DNA of 6,535 nt from JAWLDB01 sp041686915. Its GTDB lineage: Bacteria; Bacillota; UBA994; UBA5500. The notes below the pieces were generated by a model. The model was not told the origin of the DNA and ran no database searches. It saw only the letters and a list, made by a program, of their open reading frames with translations. Position numbers and translations under genes: made by a program. Location of the stretch: contig JAWLDB010000157.1 in the NCBI GenBank assembly GCA_041686915.1, forward strand, positions 1 through 6,535, given 5' to 3'. Below are positions 1-5,827 of the stretch, piece by piece. Position 1 is the stretch's first letter, and each line of letters begins with the position of its first letter.

Positions 1-45
1 GGCTTCACCAGCCGACAACTGCTTGCGGAGGTGGATAGTCTATGA
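1..45 (+). CDS. hdrA: HdrA-like subunit, last 14 codons (5' part outside window)
   Basis: The first reading frame runs open from base 1 and encodes GFTSRQLLAEVDSL followed by TGA at 43-45. The stop overlaps the ATG of flxD as ATGA, the usual arrangement for two genes of one operon. The identity is inferred mainly from context: MvhD/FlxD proteins bind HdrA and are usually encoded directly after it, and the short tail resembles my recollection of HdrA C-termini. HdrA is the FAD-containing subunit of heterodisulfide reductase-like complexes, where flavin-based electron bifurcation takes place. Only 14 residues are visible, so no domain can be checked; another upstream gene cannot be excluded. 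Confidence 0.55.
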   Translation, partial: GFTSRQLLAEVDSL

Positions 46-476
46 CACAGCAGAACTTCGAACCAAAGATTGTTGCCTTCTGCTGCAACTGGTGTAGCTA
101 TGCCGGTGCAGACCTGGCCGGAACCGGCCGTCTGAAGTATCCAGAAAACATTCGCATCATCCGCGTACCTTGCTCGAGCCGCGTAGATACCTCGCTGGTG
201 CTACGCGCTTTCCAGAACGGTGCCGATGGCGTGATGATCGCTGGCTGTCATCCGGGCGACTGCCATTACGATACAGGCAACTACCATACTCGCAAGCGCA
301 TGGTGCTGTTGAAGAGCTTGCTCGAGTTCATCGGCCTACCGAGCGAACGCCTGCTGGTCAAGTGGATTTCCGGCAACGAGGCGGAACGGTTCAAGAGCAC
401 CGTTGAAGAGTTCACCCAGAAGCTCCGGCAGATGGGACCCTACGAAAAAGCGAGGGACCTAAGATGCGCAAGATAA
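42..476 (+). CDS. flxD: FlxD / MvhD-family 2Fe-2S electron-transfer subunit
   Basis: This 144-residue protein has the full length and pattern of the MvhD (hydrogenase iron-sulfur subunit) family, which carries a 2Fe-2S centre and passes electrons to HdrA in the cytoplasm. Visible motifs are FCCNWCSYAGADLAG (Cys14, 15, 18), a central PCSSRVD (Cys44) and GCHPGDCHY (Cys69, 74), the five family cysteines. The next conserved stretches, GADGVMIAGC and a WISGNEAERF block near the C-terminus, are also present. The start is supported by GGAGGT at 27-32, nine bases before ATG. It overlaps the upstream HdrA-like gene by 4 bases and flxC by 13. Because flxC, flxB and flxA follow rather than a NiFe hydrogenase, FlxD of an Hdr-Flx complex is a better name than MvhD. 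The tail ending RCAR lies in the flxC overlap. Confidence 0.92.
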   Translation: MTQQNFEPKIVAFCCNWCSYAGADLAGTGRLKYPENIRIIRVPCSSRVDTSLVLRAFQNGADGVMIAGCHPGDCHYDTGNYHTRKRMVLLKSLLEFIGLPSERLLVKWISGNEAERFKSTVEEFTQKLRQMGPYEKARDLRCAR

Positions 477-1366
477 GCGAAGAACTCCGCCAGCTAGCCG
501 CCAGGCTGTTGCAATCAGGCGAGGTTGACCTGGTGCTCGGGTACACAAGAGGCGCTGGGACTCGTCAGTCGGTTCCCTTTGTGGCGACTTCCCCCGAGGA
601 GGCAGCAAATCTCTGCTTTGACACAACCTGCAACAAGGCCTTGTCCAAGTACTTGCTGCAGGATGCTTTTCAGGGCAAGAAAACAGCCCTCGTAGTCAAA
701 GGCTGCGATTATCGGGCGGTCAAACTGCTGCTTGGTGAGAACCGGGTTGAGCGCGAGCAAGTCTATCTGATTGGTGTAGACTGCCCCGGTATGCTGCGTG
801 AGCGCGGGGAAGAGGAAGCACAAGAGCTCTCACCCTTCTGCCAAAGCTGCCAGCACCAAGCACCGCCGGCAGATGAGGTGGATGTGCTGCTGACAGAGGC
901 AGAGGCATCAGAGCACAGGGACGCAGTTAGCCACCAGGAGGCCTTCCCGGAGATTGCTGCCATCGAGCGGATGTCAGAGGATGAGCGCTTTGAGTACTGG
1001 AAACGCCAACTCAACCGCTGCAAGCGCTGCTACACCTGTCGCAACGCATGCCCGGTCTGCACCTGCCGCGTCTGTATTTTTGACCGGGAGAACCCTGACT
1101 ACATCGATGCGGCTAAGGACCAGCTGGCTCAGCACCAGTTCTATCACATAATTCGCTCCTTCCATGTCTCGGACCGCTGCGTTGGTTGCGGTGAGTGCTC
1201 CCGGGTCTGCCCCGAAGGTATTCCCTTGCACCTCTTACACCAGAAGCTGCAGCGCGAGCTGGATAAGTTCTATGGTAACTACACAGCCGGTGTAGACGAG
1301 CTACCCACCCCGTTGTCGCATGCTCATGCCGACGAGCCAGACTTCTTTGGAAAGGGTGGTAAATAG
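464..1366 (+). CDS. flxC: FlxC-type protein with two C-terminal 4Fe-4S clusters
   Basis: A 300-residue cytoplasmic iron-sulfur protein, probably relaying electrons between the flavin subunit FlxA and FlxD/HdrA. Residues about 20-130 form a domain like that preceding ferredoxin modules in FrhB/FdhB-like proteins, with cysteines at 51, 56, 81 (KGCDYR), 107 (GVDCPGM), 126 and 129. Residues 186-204 are CKRCYTCRNACPVCTCRVC: a CxxCxxCxxxCP cluster motif plus three further cysteines. Residues 239-249 (CVGCGECSRVC, then P) form the second 4Fe-4S site. There is no signal peptide or membrane segment. ATG lies inside the end of flxD (13-base overlap), with GAGGGA at 451-456 as ribosome binding site; flxB follows 2 bases after the stop. 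An FdhB- or FrhB-like subunit is the alternative by domain type, but the gene set favours FlxC. Confidence 0.85.
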   Translation: MRKISEELRQLAARLLQSGEVDLVLGYTRGAGTRQSVPFVATSPEEAANLCFDTTCNKALSKYLLQDAFQGKKTALVVKGCDYRAVKLLLGENRVEREQVYLIGVDCPGMLRERGEEEAQELSPFCQSCQHQAPPADEVDVLLTEAEASEHRDAVSHQEAFPEIAAIERMSEDERFEYWKRQLNRCKRCYTCRNACPVCTCRVCIFDRENPDYIDAAKDQLAQHQFYHIIRSFHVSDRCVGCGECSRVCPEGIPLHLLHQKLQRELDKFYGNYTAGVDELPTPLSHAHADEPDFFGKGGK

Positions 1367-1368
1367 CG

Positions 1369-2412
1369 ATGACAACCATCAAAGCAACATCCTTTGAGAG
1401 CCTGCTTGCCGCCTTGGAGCAGCTTGCGAACAAGTATCGCACCTTTGCGCCAACCAGAGAGGACGGAGTTACCGGTTTCCGTCCGCTCGACCAGATGACA
1501 GAAGAGCAGCGGCAGGCGGTAGCGCCTATCGCTTTCGATAACAAGCCGACGGTTGGTTCCATCAAATCCTTCTTCTTTCCCGACTCGGAAACCTACATCA
1601 AGTTCCGCCGTGAGGGGAGAAAGGTAGAGCAGGAAGCGCTCGAGGCGATGAGCCTGCAGATAATACTCGGGGCCAAGTCCTGCGACATCAAGAGTGTCGA
1701 GCTGATAGATAAAGTGTTCCTTGCCGATCCAGTAGACAGCTTGTACCAGGAGAAGCGGGAAAAGAGCATCATCATTGCTACTGTTTGTGCTGAGCCGGGT
1801 AAAAGCTGCACCTGCCGCGAGTTTGGCGTCTCGCCTATGGTACCAACCGCTGACCTGCTGATGATGCAAGGTGATCAAGACGCGGTTTACCTGACAGCAC
1901 AGACAGCTAAAGGAAATCATTTGGTCGAGCAACTGCTTGACCTGCAAAGCTTTGTAGTGGCTGACCCCTTGCCACTGCGTAGTGCAAGTGAAGCCCCAGC
2001 CGGGCAGTTATCCCCAGAGCAAGTTCAAAACAAGATGGATGAACTTTTCAAGTCCCCACTCTGGGACAAACTCGCAATGACCTGTCTCGGCTGCGGTACC
2101 TGCACTTATTACTGCCCGACCTGCCACTGCTACGATATCCGTGACTTTAACCGCAAGGACCAGGGCGTGCGCTATCGCACCTGGGACTCGTGTATGTTTG
2201 CAAACTTCACCAACATGGCGGGGGGCCATAACCCCAGGCCGACCCGTAAGGACCGCCTGCAGAACCGCTTCTTCCATAAGCTCAACTACTTCGTGAAGAA
2301 GCAAGGCGTGCTGGCCTGCGTCGGCTGCGGCCGCTGCGCTGAACTCTGCCCGGTAGGGATATCCATCAGCCGCGTACTGCAAGAAATAGGAGGGGACATC
2401 CATGTGTCTTAA
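1369..2412 (+). CDS. flxB: FlxB-type two-cluster 4Fe-4S protein (HydB/AsrA-like)
   Basis: A 347-residue iron-sulfur protein of the type shared by the beta subunit of sulfhydrogenase (HydB) and anaerobic sulfite reductase subunit A (AsrA), which pair with a FAD/NAD(P) subunit like the next gene product. The N-terminal half contains GSIKSFFFPDSETYIKF (63-79), GAKSCDIKSVELID (101-114) and cysteines at 140, 147 and 149. The C-terminal half has CLGCGTCTYYCPTCHCYDI (239-257; cluster cysteines 239, 242, 245, 249 plus 252 and 254), WDSC at 272-275, and a second site CVGCGRCAELCPVGI (317-331). A GGGTGG at 1354-1359 serves as a modest ribosome binding site. The 3' end overlaps flxA by 11 bases. No residue that binds a catalytic metal other than Fe-S is evident, so electron transfer is the likely role. 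Confidence 0.86.
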   Translation: MTTIKATSFESLLAALEQLANKYRTFAPTREDGVTGFRPLDQMTEEQRQAVAPIAFDNKPTVGSIKSFFFPDSETYIKFRREGRKVEQEALEAMSLQIILGAKSCDIKSVELIDKVFLADPVDSLYQEKREKSIIIATVCAEPGKSCTCREFGVSPMVPTADLLMMQGDQDAVYLTAQTAKGNHLVEQLLDLQSFVVADPLPLRSASEAPAGQLSPEQVQNKMDELFKSPLWDKLAMTCLGCGTCTYYCPTCHCYDIRDFNRKDQGVRYRTWDSCMFANFTNMAGGHNPRPTRKDRLQNRFFHKLNYFVKKQGVLACVGCGRCAELCPVGISISRVLQEIGGDIHVS

Positions 2413-3226
2413 TCCTTTGATGCCGATCAATGCGACCGTAACCAACATCATCAGCGAAAGCAGCGACGTCAAGACCTTTCAGGTGAAGCCGGAGACACCT
2501 ATCAATCACCTGCCAGGCCAGTGCGCTATGTTATCTCTGCTCGGGATTGGGGACGCTCTCTTCTCCATCACCTCTCCGCCCGGTCGGGATTACCTGGAGT
2601 TTAGCATCAAGCGGGTAGGCAAGCTGACGGAAGCTCTGCACCAACTGGAAGTCGGCGACGAAGTCGGCATCCGCGGACCTTACGGCAATGGCTTCCCAGT
2701 CGAAGATCTAAAGGGCAAAAACCTGCTCTTTATCGGCGGGGGAATTGGGCTCGCTCCGCTGCGCTCTCTCGTACAATACACGCTGGACAACCGGGCAGAT
2801 TACCCTGGCAAGTTCCAACTGGTCTATGGAGCCCGTTCTGTGGACGACCTGCTGTTTGAGCGGGATATCAAGGGCAACTGGCCCGCGGAGAAAGATTTCC
2901 AGGTCAACCTGTCAGTAGACGTGGCCCATCCGGACTGGGATGGCTTTGTAGGTTACGTCCCCCAGTACCTGGAGCAGCTCTCGCTCGACCCTGACAACAC
3001 CGTCGGCATCACTTGCGGGCCGCCCATCATGATCAAGTTCGTTCTGCAGACCTTGGAGAAGCTAGGTTTCAAACCTGAGCAGATCGTCACCACCCTCGAG
3101 TACAAAATGAAGTGCGGTGTGGGGAAGTGCGGACGCTGCAACCTGGACGAGCATTACATCTGCAAGGATGGCCCTGTCTTCTACCTGTCTGACCTGCAGA
3201 AGATCAAGAACGACTTCTGCAAGTAG
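2402..3226 (+). CDS. flxA: FlxA NAD(P)H oxidoreductase subunit, FAD and 2Fe-2S
   Basis: A 274-residue flavoprotein of the ferredoxin-NADP reductase fold, close in layout to HydG of sulfhydrogenase, AsrB and PyrK. It should be the point where NAD(P)H exchanges electrons with the Hdr-Flx complex in the cytoplasm. FAD domain: LPGQCAML (37-44), ALFSITSPP (52-60) and GKLTEALHQLEVGDEVGIRG (73-92). NAD(P) domain: LLFIGGGIGLAPLRSL (108-123), YGARS (142-146) and CGPPIM (205-210). The C-terminus has Cys238-x4-Cys243-x2-Cys246-x7-Cys254, the 2Fe-2S pattern of PyrK-like proteins. AGGAGGGG at 2388-2395 lies six bases before the ATG, which itself lies within flxB. NADH rather than NADPH use is inferred from the Flx family and from the nearby rex gene, not seen in the sequence. 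Confidence 0.9.
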   Translation: MCLNPLMPINATVTNIISESSDVKTFQVKPETPINHLPGQCAMLSLLGIGDALFSITSPPGRDYLEFSIKRVGKLTEALHQLEVGDEVGIRGPYGNGFPVEDLKGKNLLFIGGGIGLAPLRSLVQYTLDNRADYPGKFQLVYGARSVDDLLFERDIKGNWPAEKDFQVNLSVDVAHPDWDGFVGYVPQYLEQLSLDPDNTVGITCGPPIMIKFVLQTLEKLGFKPEQIVTTLEYKMKCGVGKCGRCNLDEHYICKDGPVFYLSDLQKIKNDFCK

Positions 3227-3243
3227 CCTGAGAGCGGCAACGT

Positions 3244-3260
3244 AAGATATACTTTATCTT
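3244..3260. repeat. Short inverted repeat before the CoA-transferase gene
   Basis: AAGATA (3244-3249) and TATCTT (3255-3260) are a perfect 6-bp inverted repeat around a 5-base AT-rich spacer. It sits in the 61-base gap between flxA and the CoA-transferase gene. The stem is too AT-rich and lacks the GC-rich foot of a terminator. It could be a protein-binding site; it overlaps TATACT (3248-3253), a possible -10 box for which no -35 match exists at normal spacing. Function unknown. Confidence 0.4.
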
Positions 3261-3287
3261 GAGAGTGGAGATGGGGGGAAACACACA

Positions 3288-4787
3288 ATGAACTATACTG
3301 AGCGGATGCAGTGTCAGGCATTACAAGATCGCATCATGTCCGCCGATGACGCTGCAACCATGATCAAGTCCGGTATGACAGTGGGAACCAGTGGCTTTAC
3401 TCCCACCGGTTATCCCAAGGCTGTGCCGGAAGCCTTAGCCAGAAAGGTGCAAGATGACCCGGATTTCCGGATCAATCTCTTTACCGGTGCTTCAGTCGGC
3501 AAGGCCCTGGATGGAGAACTAGGGGCGCTTGGGGTCATTGACCGGCGCATGCCTTACCAAACCAACGCCAATACCAGGAAGAAGCTGAATGACAGGGAGA
3601 TCCGCTATTCTGACATTCACCTTAGCCATTTCGCGCAGGAAGTGCGTTACGGGTTCTACGGAAAAGTGGATGTCGCAATCATCGAAGCAGCCAAAATTAC
3701 CGAGGCCGGACAGGTGGTCGTCACTACTTCCATTGGCGCCAGCCCGGTGTTCTGCAAGGTGGCTGACGCTGTCATCATCGAGATCAACACCAGCAAGCCG
3801 ATTGAGCTTGAAGGTATTCATGATATCTACCAGCCGGAAGATCCGCCCAATCGTCAACCGATTCCCTTGGTTAAGCCGGATGACCGGATTGGCAGTCCGT
3901 ACCTGACGATCGACCCGGATAAGATCAAAGCTATCGTCTTTACAGATAAGCAGGATGACCCGATCGCCTTCGCGCCTGTCGACGAGAAGAGTTCGGCCAT
4001 CGCGCAACACCTGATCAAGTTCTTCGAGCAGGAAGTGGCCCTCGGCCGCCTGCCGGGACGTCTGCTTCCGCTGCAGTCCGGAGTGGGTAGTGTTGCTAAC
4101 GCTGTGCTCAAGGGTTTCTCGGACTCCTCGTTTAACGACCTGGTGTTCTACTCTGAGGTCATTCAGGACAACGTTTTGGACCTGTTGGATGACGGTACCT
4201 TCCGTTTTGCTTCGGGTACCTCGTTAACCCTTTCACCTGAAGGGTTCAAGCGGCTCTACAGCGACCTGGAACAGTACAAGCAGAATATCGTCCTGCGTCC
4301 GATGGAGATCAGCAACAACCCTGAGATCATCCGGCGCATCGGTTCCATCACCATGAACACTGCTATCGAAGTAGATATCTTCGGTAACGTCAATTCCACG
4401 CACATCATGGGCAGGAATATGATGAACGGTATCGGCGGGTCTGGAGACTTCACTCGGGCTGGTTACCTAAGCATCTTTACCACCCCATCCGTGGCGAAGG
4501 ACGGAGACATCTCTGCCATCGTGCCGATGGTATCGCATGTGGATCATACCGAGCATGACGTGAATGTGATTGTGACCGAGCAAGGCTTGGCAGACCTGCG
4601 CGGTCTGAGCCCATTTGAGCGGGCTGAGCGCATCATCGAGAACTGCGTCCACCCGGATTATCGGGAAGAGCTAGAGGCTTACCTAAGGGAAGCCAAACAG
4701 CTTCCTGGCCATACACCGCATATGTTGAGCCGTGCGCTCGAGTGGCATGAGCGCTACATCAAAACCAAGAGTATGAAGCAGAAATAA
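3288..4787 (+). CDS. Succinate/acetate-type CoA-transferase (acetyl-CoA hydrolase/transferase family)
   Basis: A 499-residue cytoplasmic enzyme with the length and motifs of the succinate CoA-transferase group (AarC, YgfH/ScpC, Cat1), which moves CoA between acyl-CoA esters and free acids through a glutamyl-CoA intermediate. Visible are the N-terminal GMTVGTSGFTPTGYPKAVPEAL block (28 on), GVGSVANAVLKGF (265-277), the FYSEVIQD segment whose Glu290 is the expected catalytic residue, FASGTSLTLSPEGF (307-320), GNVNSTHIMG (366-375) and MNGIGGSGDFTRAGYLSIF (379-397). A run of G at 3273-3278 gives a ribosome binding site ten bases ahead of ATG. The gap to flxA is 61 bases without a terminator, so it may be co-transcribed with the flx genes. 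Succinyl-CoA:acetate and propionyl-CoA:succinate are the likely reaction types; the acyl specificity cannot be read from the sequence. The enzyme would allow acid activation or acetyl-CoA energy recovery without spending ATP. Confidence 0.9.
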   Translation: MNYTERMQCQALQDRIMSADDAATMIKSGMTVGTSGFTPTGYPKAVPEALARKVQDDPDFRINLFTGASVGKALDGELGALGVIDRRMPYQTNANTRKKLNDREIRYSDIHLSHFAQEVRYGFYGKVDVAIIEAAKITEAGQVVVTTSIGASPVFCKVADAVIIEINTSKPIELEGIHDIYQPEDPPNRQPIPLVKPDDRIGSPYLTIDPDKIKAIVFTDKQDDPIAFAPVDEKSSAIAQHLIKFFEQEVALGRLPGRLLPLQSGVGSVANAVLKGFSDSSFNDLVFYSEVIQDNVLDLLDDGTFRFASGTSLTLSPEGFKRLYSDLEQYKQNIVLRPMEISNNPEIIRRIGSITMNTAIEVDIFGNVNSTHIMGRNMMNGIGGSGDFTRAGYLSIFTTPSVAKDGDISAIVPMVSHVDHTEHDVNVIVTEQGLADLRGLSPFERAERIIENCVHPDYREELEAYLREAKQLPGHTPHMLSRALEWHERYIKTKSMKQK

Positions 4788-4802
4788 GCGGGTCACGGAA
4801 GC

Positions 4803-4838
4803 AGCCCCTGCCTCGCATAGAGAGACAGGGGCTTTTTG
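4803..4838 (+). terminator. Rho-independent terminator after the CoA-transferase gene
   Basis: AGCCCCTG (4803-4810) pairs perfectly with CAGGGGCT (4826-4833), with three more pairs (4812-4814 with 4822-4824) inside after one mismatch, followed by TTTTT ending at 4837. It begins 15 bases after the stop codon and separates the operon from rex. Confidence 0.9.
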
Positions 4839-4845
4839 TACCCTA

Positions 4846-4874
4846 TTTACAATAGACAAGAGTAGGGTTAGAAT
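4846..4874 (+). promoter_or_regulatory. Sigma-A-like promoter of rex
   Basis: TTTACA (4846-4851) and TAGAAT (4869-4874) match the -35 and -10 consensus at five of six positions each, with an ideal 17-base spacer. Transcription should begin near 4881. This lies directly after the upstream terminator and gives rex its own transcript with a leader of about 53 bases. No complete Rex-type operator (TTGTTAA or TTGTGA with its inverted partner) overlaps it; only a TTGTCA half-site at 4880-4885 is seen. Confidence 0.75.
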
Positions 4875-4916
4875 GGTAATTGTCAAAAAAAGCCACGATT
4901 TGTAGAAGTGCGAGGG

Positions 4917-4923
4917 AGGAGGT
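4917..4923 (+). promoter_or_regulatory. Ribosome binding site fixing the rex start
   Basis: AGGAGGT, a near-perfect Shine-Dalgarno, lies ten bases before ATG 4934. It makes this ATG the start rather than the in-frame TTG at 4880, which lies at the predicted transcription start and has no ribosome binding site. Bases 4922-4927 (GTGGCT) can pair with AGCCAC at 4891-4896, which would partly cover the site. Confidence 0.8.
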
Positions 4924-4933
4924 GGCTGCTTAC

Positions 4934-5584
4934 ATGTCCAAGAACAACGTAGATGGTATTCCTTATCGCACCATTAAGCGGCTGCCGCAGTACCGGGCAG
5001 CCTTAGCAGATGCTCTGGAAGCAGGGCATACCCGGATTTCTTCCAGCCAGCTGGCGGGAGTCTGCAATGTTACAGCTTCCCAGCTACGTCAGGACCTTAG
5101 CTACTTCGGTTCCTTCGGGCAGCAGGGCTACGGATACGACACCGAGGTGCTCTTAACCAGCATCGACCGGATCTTAGGCATCGACCAAAACAGCCCGATG
5201 ATCCTGGTGGGAGTAGGTAGGTTGGGGCGCAGCTTACTTAGCTATCCTGGCTTTGCCGGCAAGGGGTTCCAGTTTGTGTATGCCTTTGACTCCAACCCTG
5301 AGCTGTTTGGTATGCAGCTTGATGGAGTGCCAGTGTACGACGTATCTGAACTGGAGCAACGCCTGGCTGACCAGGCTATAGATATCGCTGTACTGACCGT
5401 TCCGAAAGAGGCAGCCCAATCAACCGCTGAGCTTCTGGTCGCTGCAGGTGTCCGTGGCATAATGAACTTTGCACCAATCCAGCTGCATCTCCCGAGTTAC
5501 GTGGTAGTCGAGAACGTGCACTTCTCCCACAGTTTGCTGACCTTGGCCTTCCAGTTGAAGCCCCGCAGACCAGTCACCCTGTAA
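4934..5584 (+). CDS. rex: Redox-sensing transcriptional repressor Rex
   Basis: Rex binds operators of fermentation and respiration genes when NAD+ dominates and lets go when NADH rises. This 216-residue form has the usual family length. The N-terminal winged helix includes IPYRTIKRLPQYRAAL (9-24) and ISSSQLAGVCNVTASQLRQD (35-54), followed by the signature SYFGSFGQQGYGY (56-68). The Rossmann domain has ILVGVGRLGRSLL (90-102) with GxGxxG, and an acidic residue in FDSNPE (118-123) that fits NADH binding. NFAPIQLHLP (178-187), VVVENVHFSHSLLTL (190-204) and the C-terminal helix complete the dimer domain. An 18-residue longer form from TTG 4880 is open but rejected: the strong ribosome binding site and the promoter position favour ATG 4934. 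It has its own promoter and terminator. Its neighbours carry NADH- and CoA-linked functions that Rex commonly regulates, but no operator is visible here for them. Confidence 0.95.
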   Translation: MSKNNVDGIPYRTIKRLPQYRAALADALEAGHTRISSSQLAGVCNVTASQLRQDLSYFGSFGQQGYGYDTEVLLTSIDRILGIDQNSPMILVGVGRLGRSLLSYPGFAGKGFQFVYAFDSNPELFGMQLDGVPVYDVSELEQRLADQAIDIAVLTVPKEAAQSTAELLVAAGVRGIMNFAPIQLHLPSYVVVENVHFSHSLLTLAFQLKPRRPVTL

Positions 5585-5592
5585 CCAAAAAC

Positions 5593-5634
5593 AAGTGTCC
5601 TGCCGCAAAAGCCCGGCAGGACACTTTCATTTTC
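5593..5634 (+). terminator. Rho-independent terminator after rex, possibly bidirectional
   Basis: A perfect 13-bp stem (5593-5605 with 5614-5626; arm AAGTGTCCTGCCG) closes an 8-base loop and is followed by a T-rich tract, TTTCATTTT. It starts 8 bases after the rex stop codon. On the minus strand the same stem is followed by GTTTTTGG, so it may also stop transcripts coming from the convergent methyltransferase gene. Confidence 0.92.
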
Positions 5635-5712
5635 GCGTACCACCTGCTACCAGCCACGCCGCGGCCGGCCCGCTCCGCGCCGCGCGACTCCCTAACCCCA
5701 CATTCACGTCTC
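5635..5712. other. Intergenic stretch with an extremely GC-rich block
   Basis: No gene is seen here. Bases 5656-5687 are almost wholly G and C, with CCGCGG, GGCCGG and alternating CGCGCG runs, in contrast to the moderate GC of the genes on both sides. GGCCGGCC at 5663-5670 is an 8-bp palindrome, and short CGCGG/CCGCG arms could pair across the block. A plus-strand open frame across it (5595-5807) starts inside the rex terminator and encodes nothing recognisable. Confidence 0.5.
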
Positions 5713-5714
5713 GT

Positions 5715-5737
5715 AGGGCTGAATTGCATTCAACCCT
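5715..5737. repeat. Palindromic repeat A
   Basis: AGGGCTGAAT and ATTCAACCCT pair at nine of ten positions around the loop TGC. It is preceded by CGT, so the edge reads CGTAGGGC, a degenerate form of the TGTAGGGG cap of the other copies. The stem is nearly the same as in copy D. Confidence 0.8.
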
Positions 5738-5740
5738 GGG

Positions 5741-5767
5741 TGTAGGGGTCGCCCAACGGTCGACCCC
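5741..5767. repeat. Palindromic repeat B with TGTAGGGG cap
   Basis: It starts with TGTAGGGG. GGGGTCG (5745-5751) pairs perfectly with CGACCCC (5761-5767), and two more pairs follow after one mismatch around the loop AAC. The inner stem sequence differs from every other copy, yet pairing is kept. Confidence 0.8.
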
Positions 5768-5776
5768 CGCTTTCAC

Positions 5777-5804
5777 TGTAGGGGCGGAACATGTTCCGTC
5801 CGCC
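5777..5804. repeat. Palindromic repeat C with TGTAGGGG cap
   Basis: After TGTAGGGG comes the perfect 14-bp palindrome CGGAACATGTTCCG (5785-5798), extended by a G-T pair and two G-C pairs. The core GAACATGTTC is identical to that in copy E. Confidence 0.8.
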
Positions 5805-5827
5805 TAAACCGCATACCCGCCGTCTTC

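Noticed and set aside
1113..2472. Long minus-strand open frames (for example 1324-1947 and 2008-2472)
   Set aside because: They lie opposite well-conserved flx coding sequence, have no family motifs and are explained as antisense shadows.
3225..3253. Separate promoter for the CoA-transferase gene
   Set aside because: TATACT at 3248-3253 could be a -10 box, but nothing at 16-18 bases upstream resembles TTGACA; evidence is too weak to list.
3519..4010. Minus-strand open frame of 163 codons within the CoA-transferase gene
   Set aside because: The plus strand here encodes a continuous family protein; the antisense frame has no motif or plausible ribosome binding site.
4880..4933. 18-residue N-terminal extension of Rex from TTG 4880
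   Set aside because: The TTG falls at the predicted transcription start, has no ribosome binding site, and would make Rex longer than usual; ATG 4934 has AGGAGGT ten bases upstream.
4840..4935. Rex operator upstream of rex
   Set aside because: Only a TTGTCA half-site is present; no inverted partner at Rex spacing is seen.
5595..5807. Plus-strand open frame of 70 codons after rex
   Set aside because: It starts inside the rex terminator stem and runs through the GC-rich block and palindromes; the translation shows no recognisable domain and there is no good ribosome binding site.
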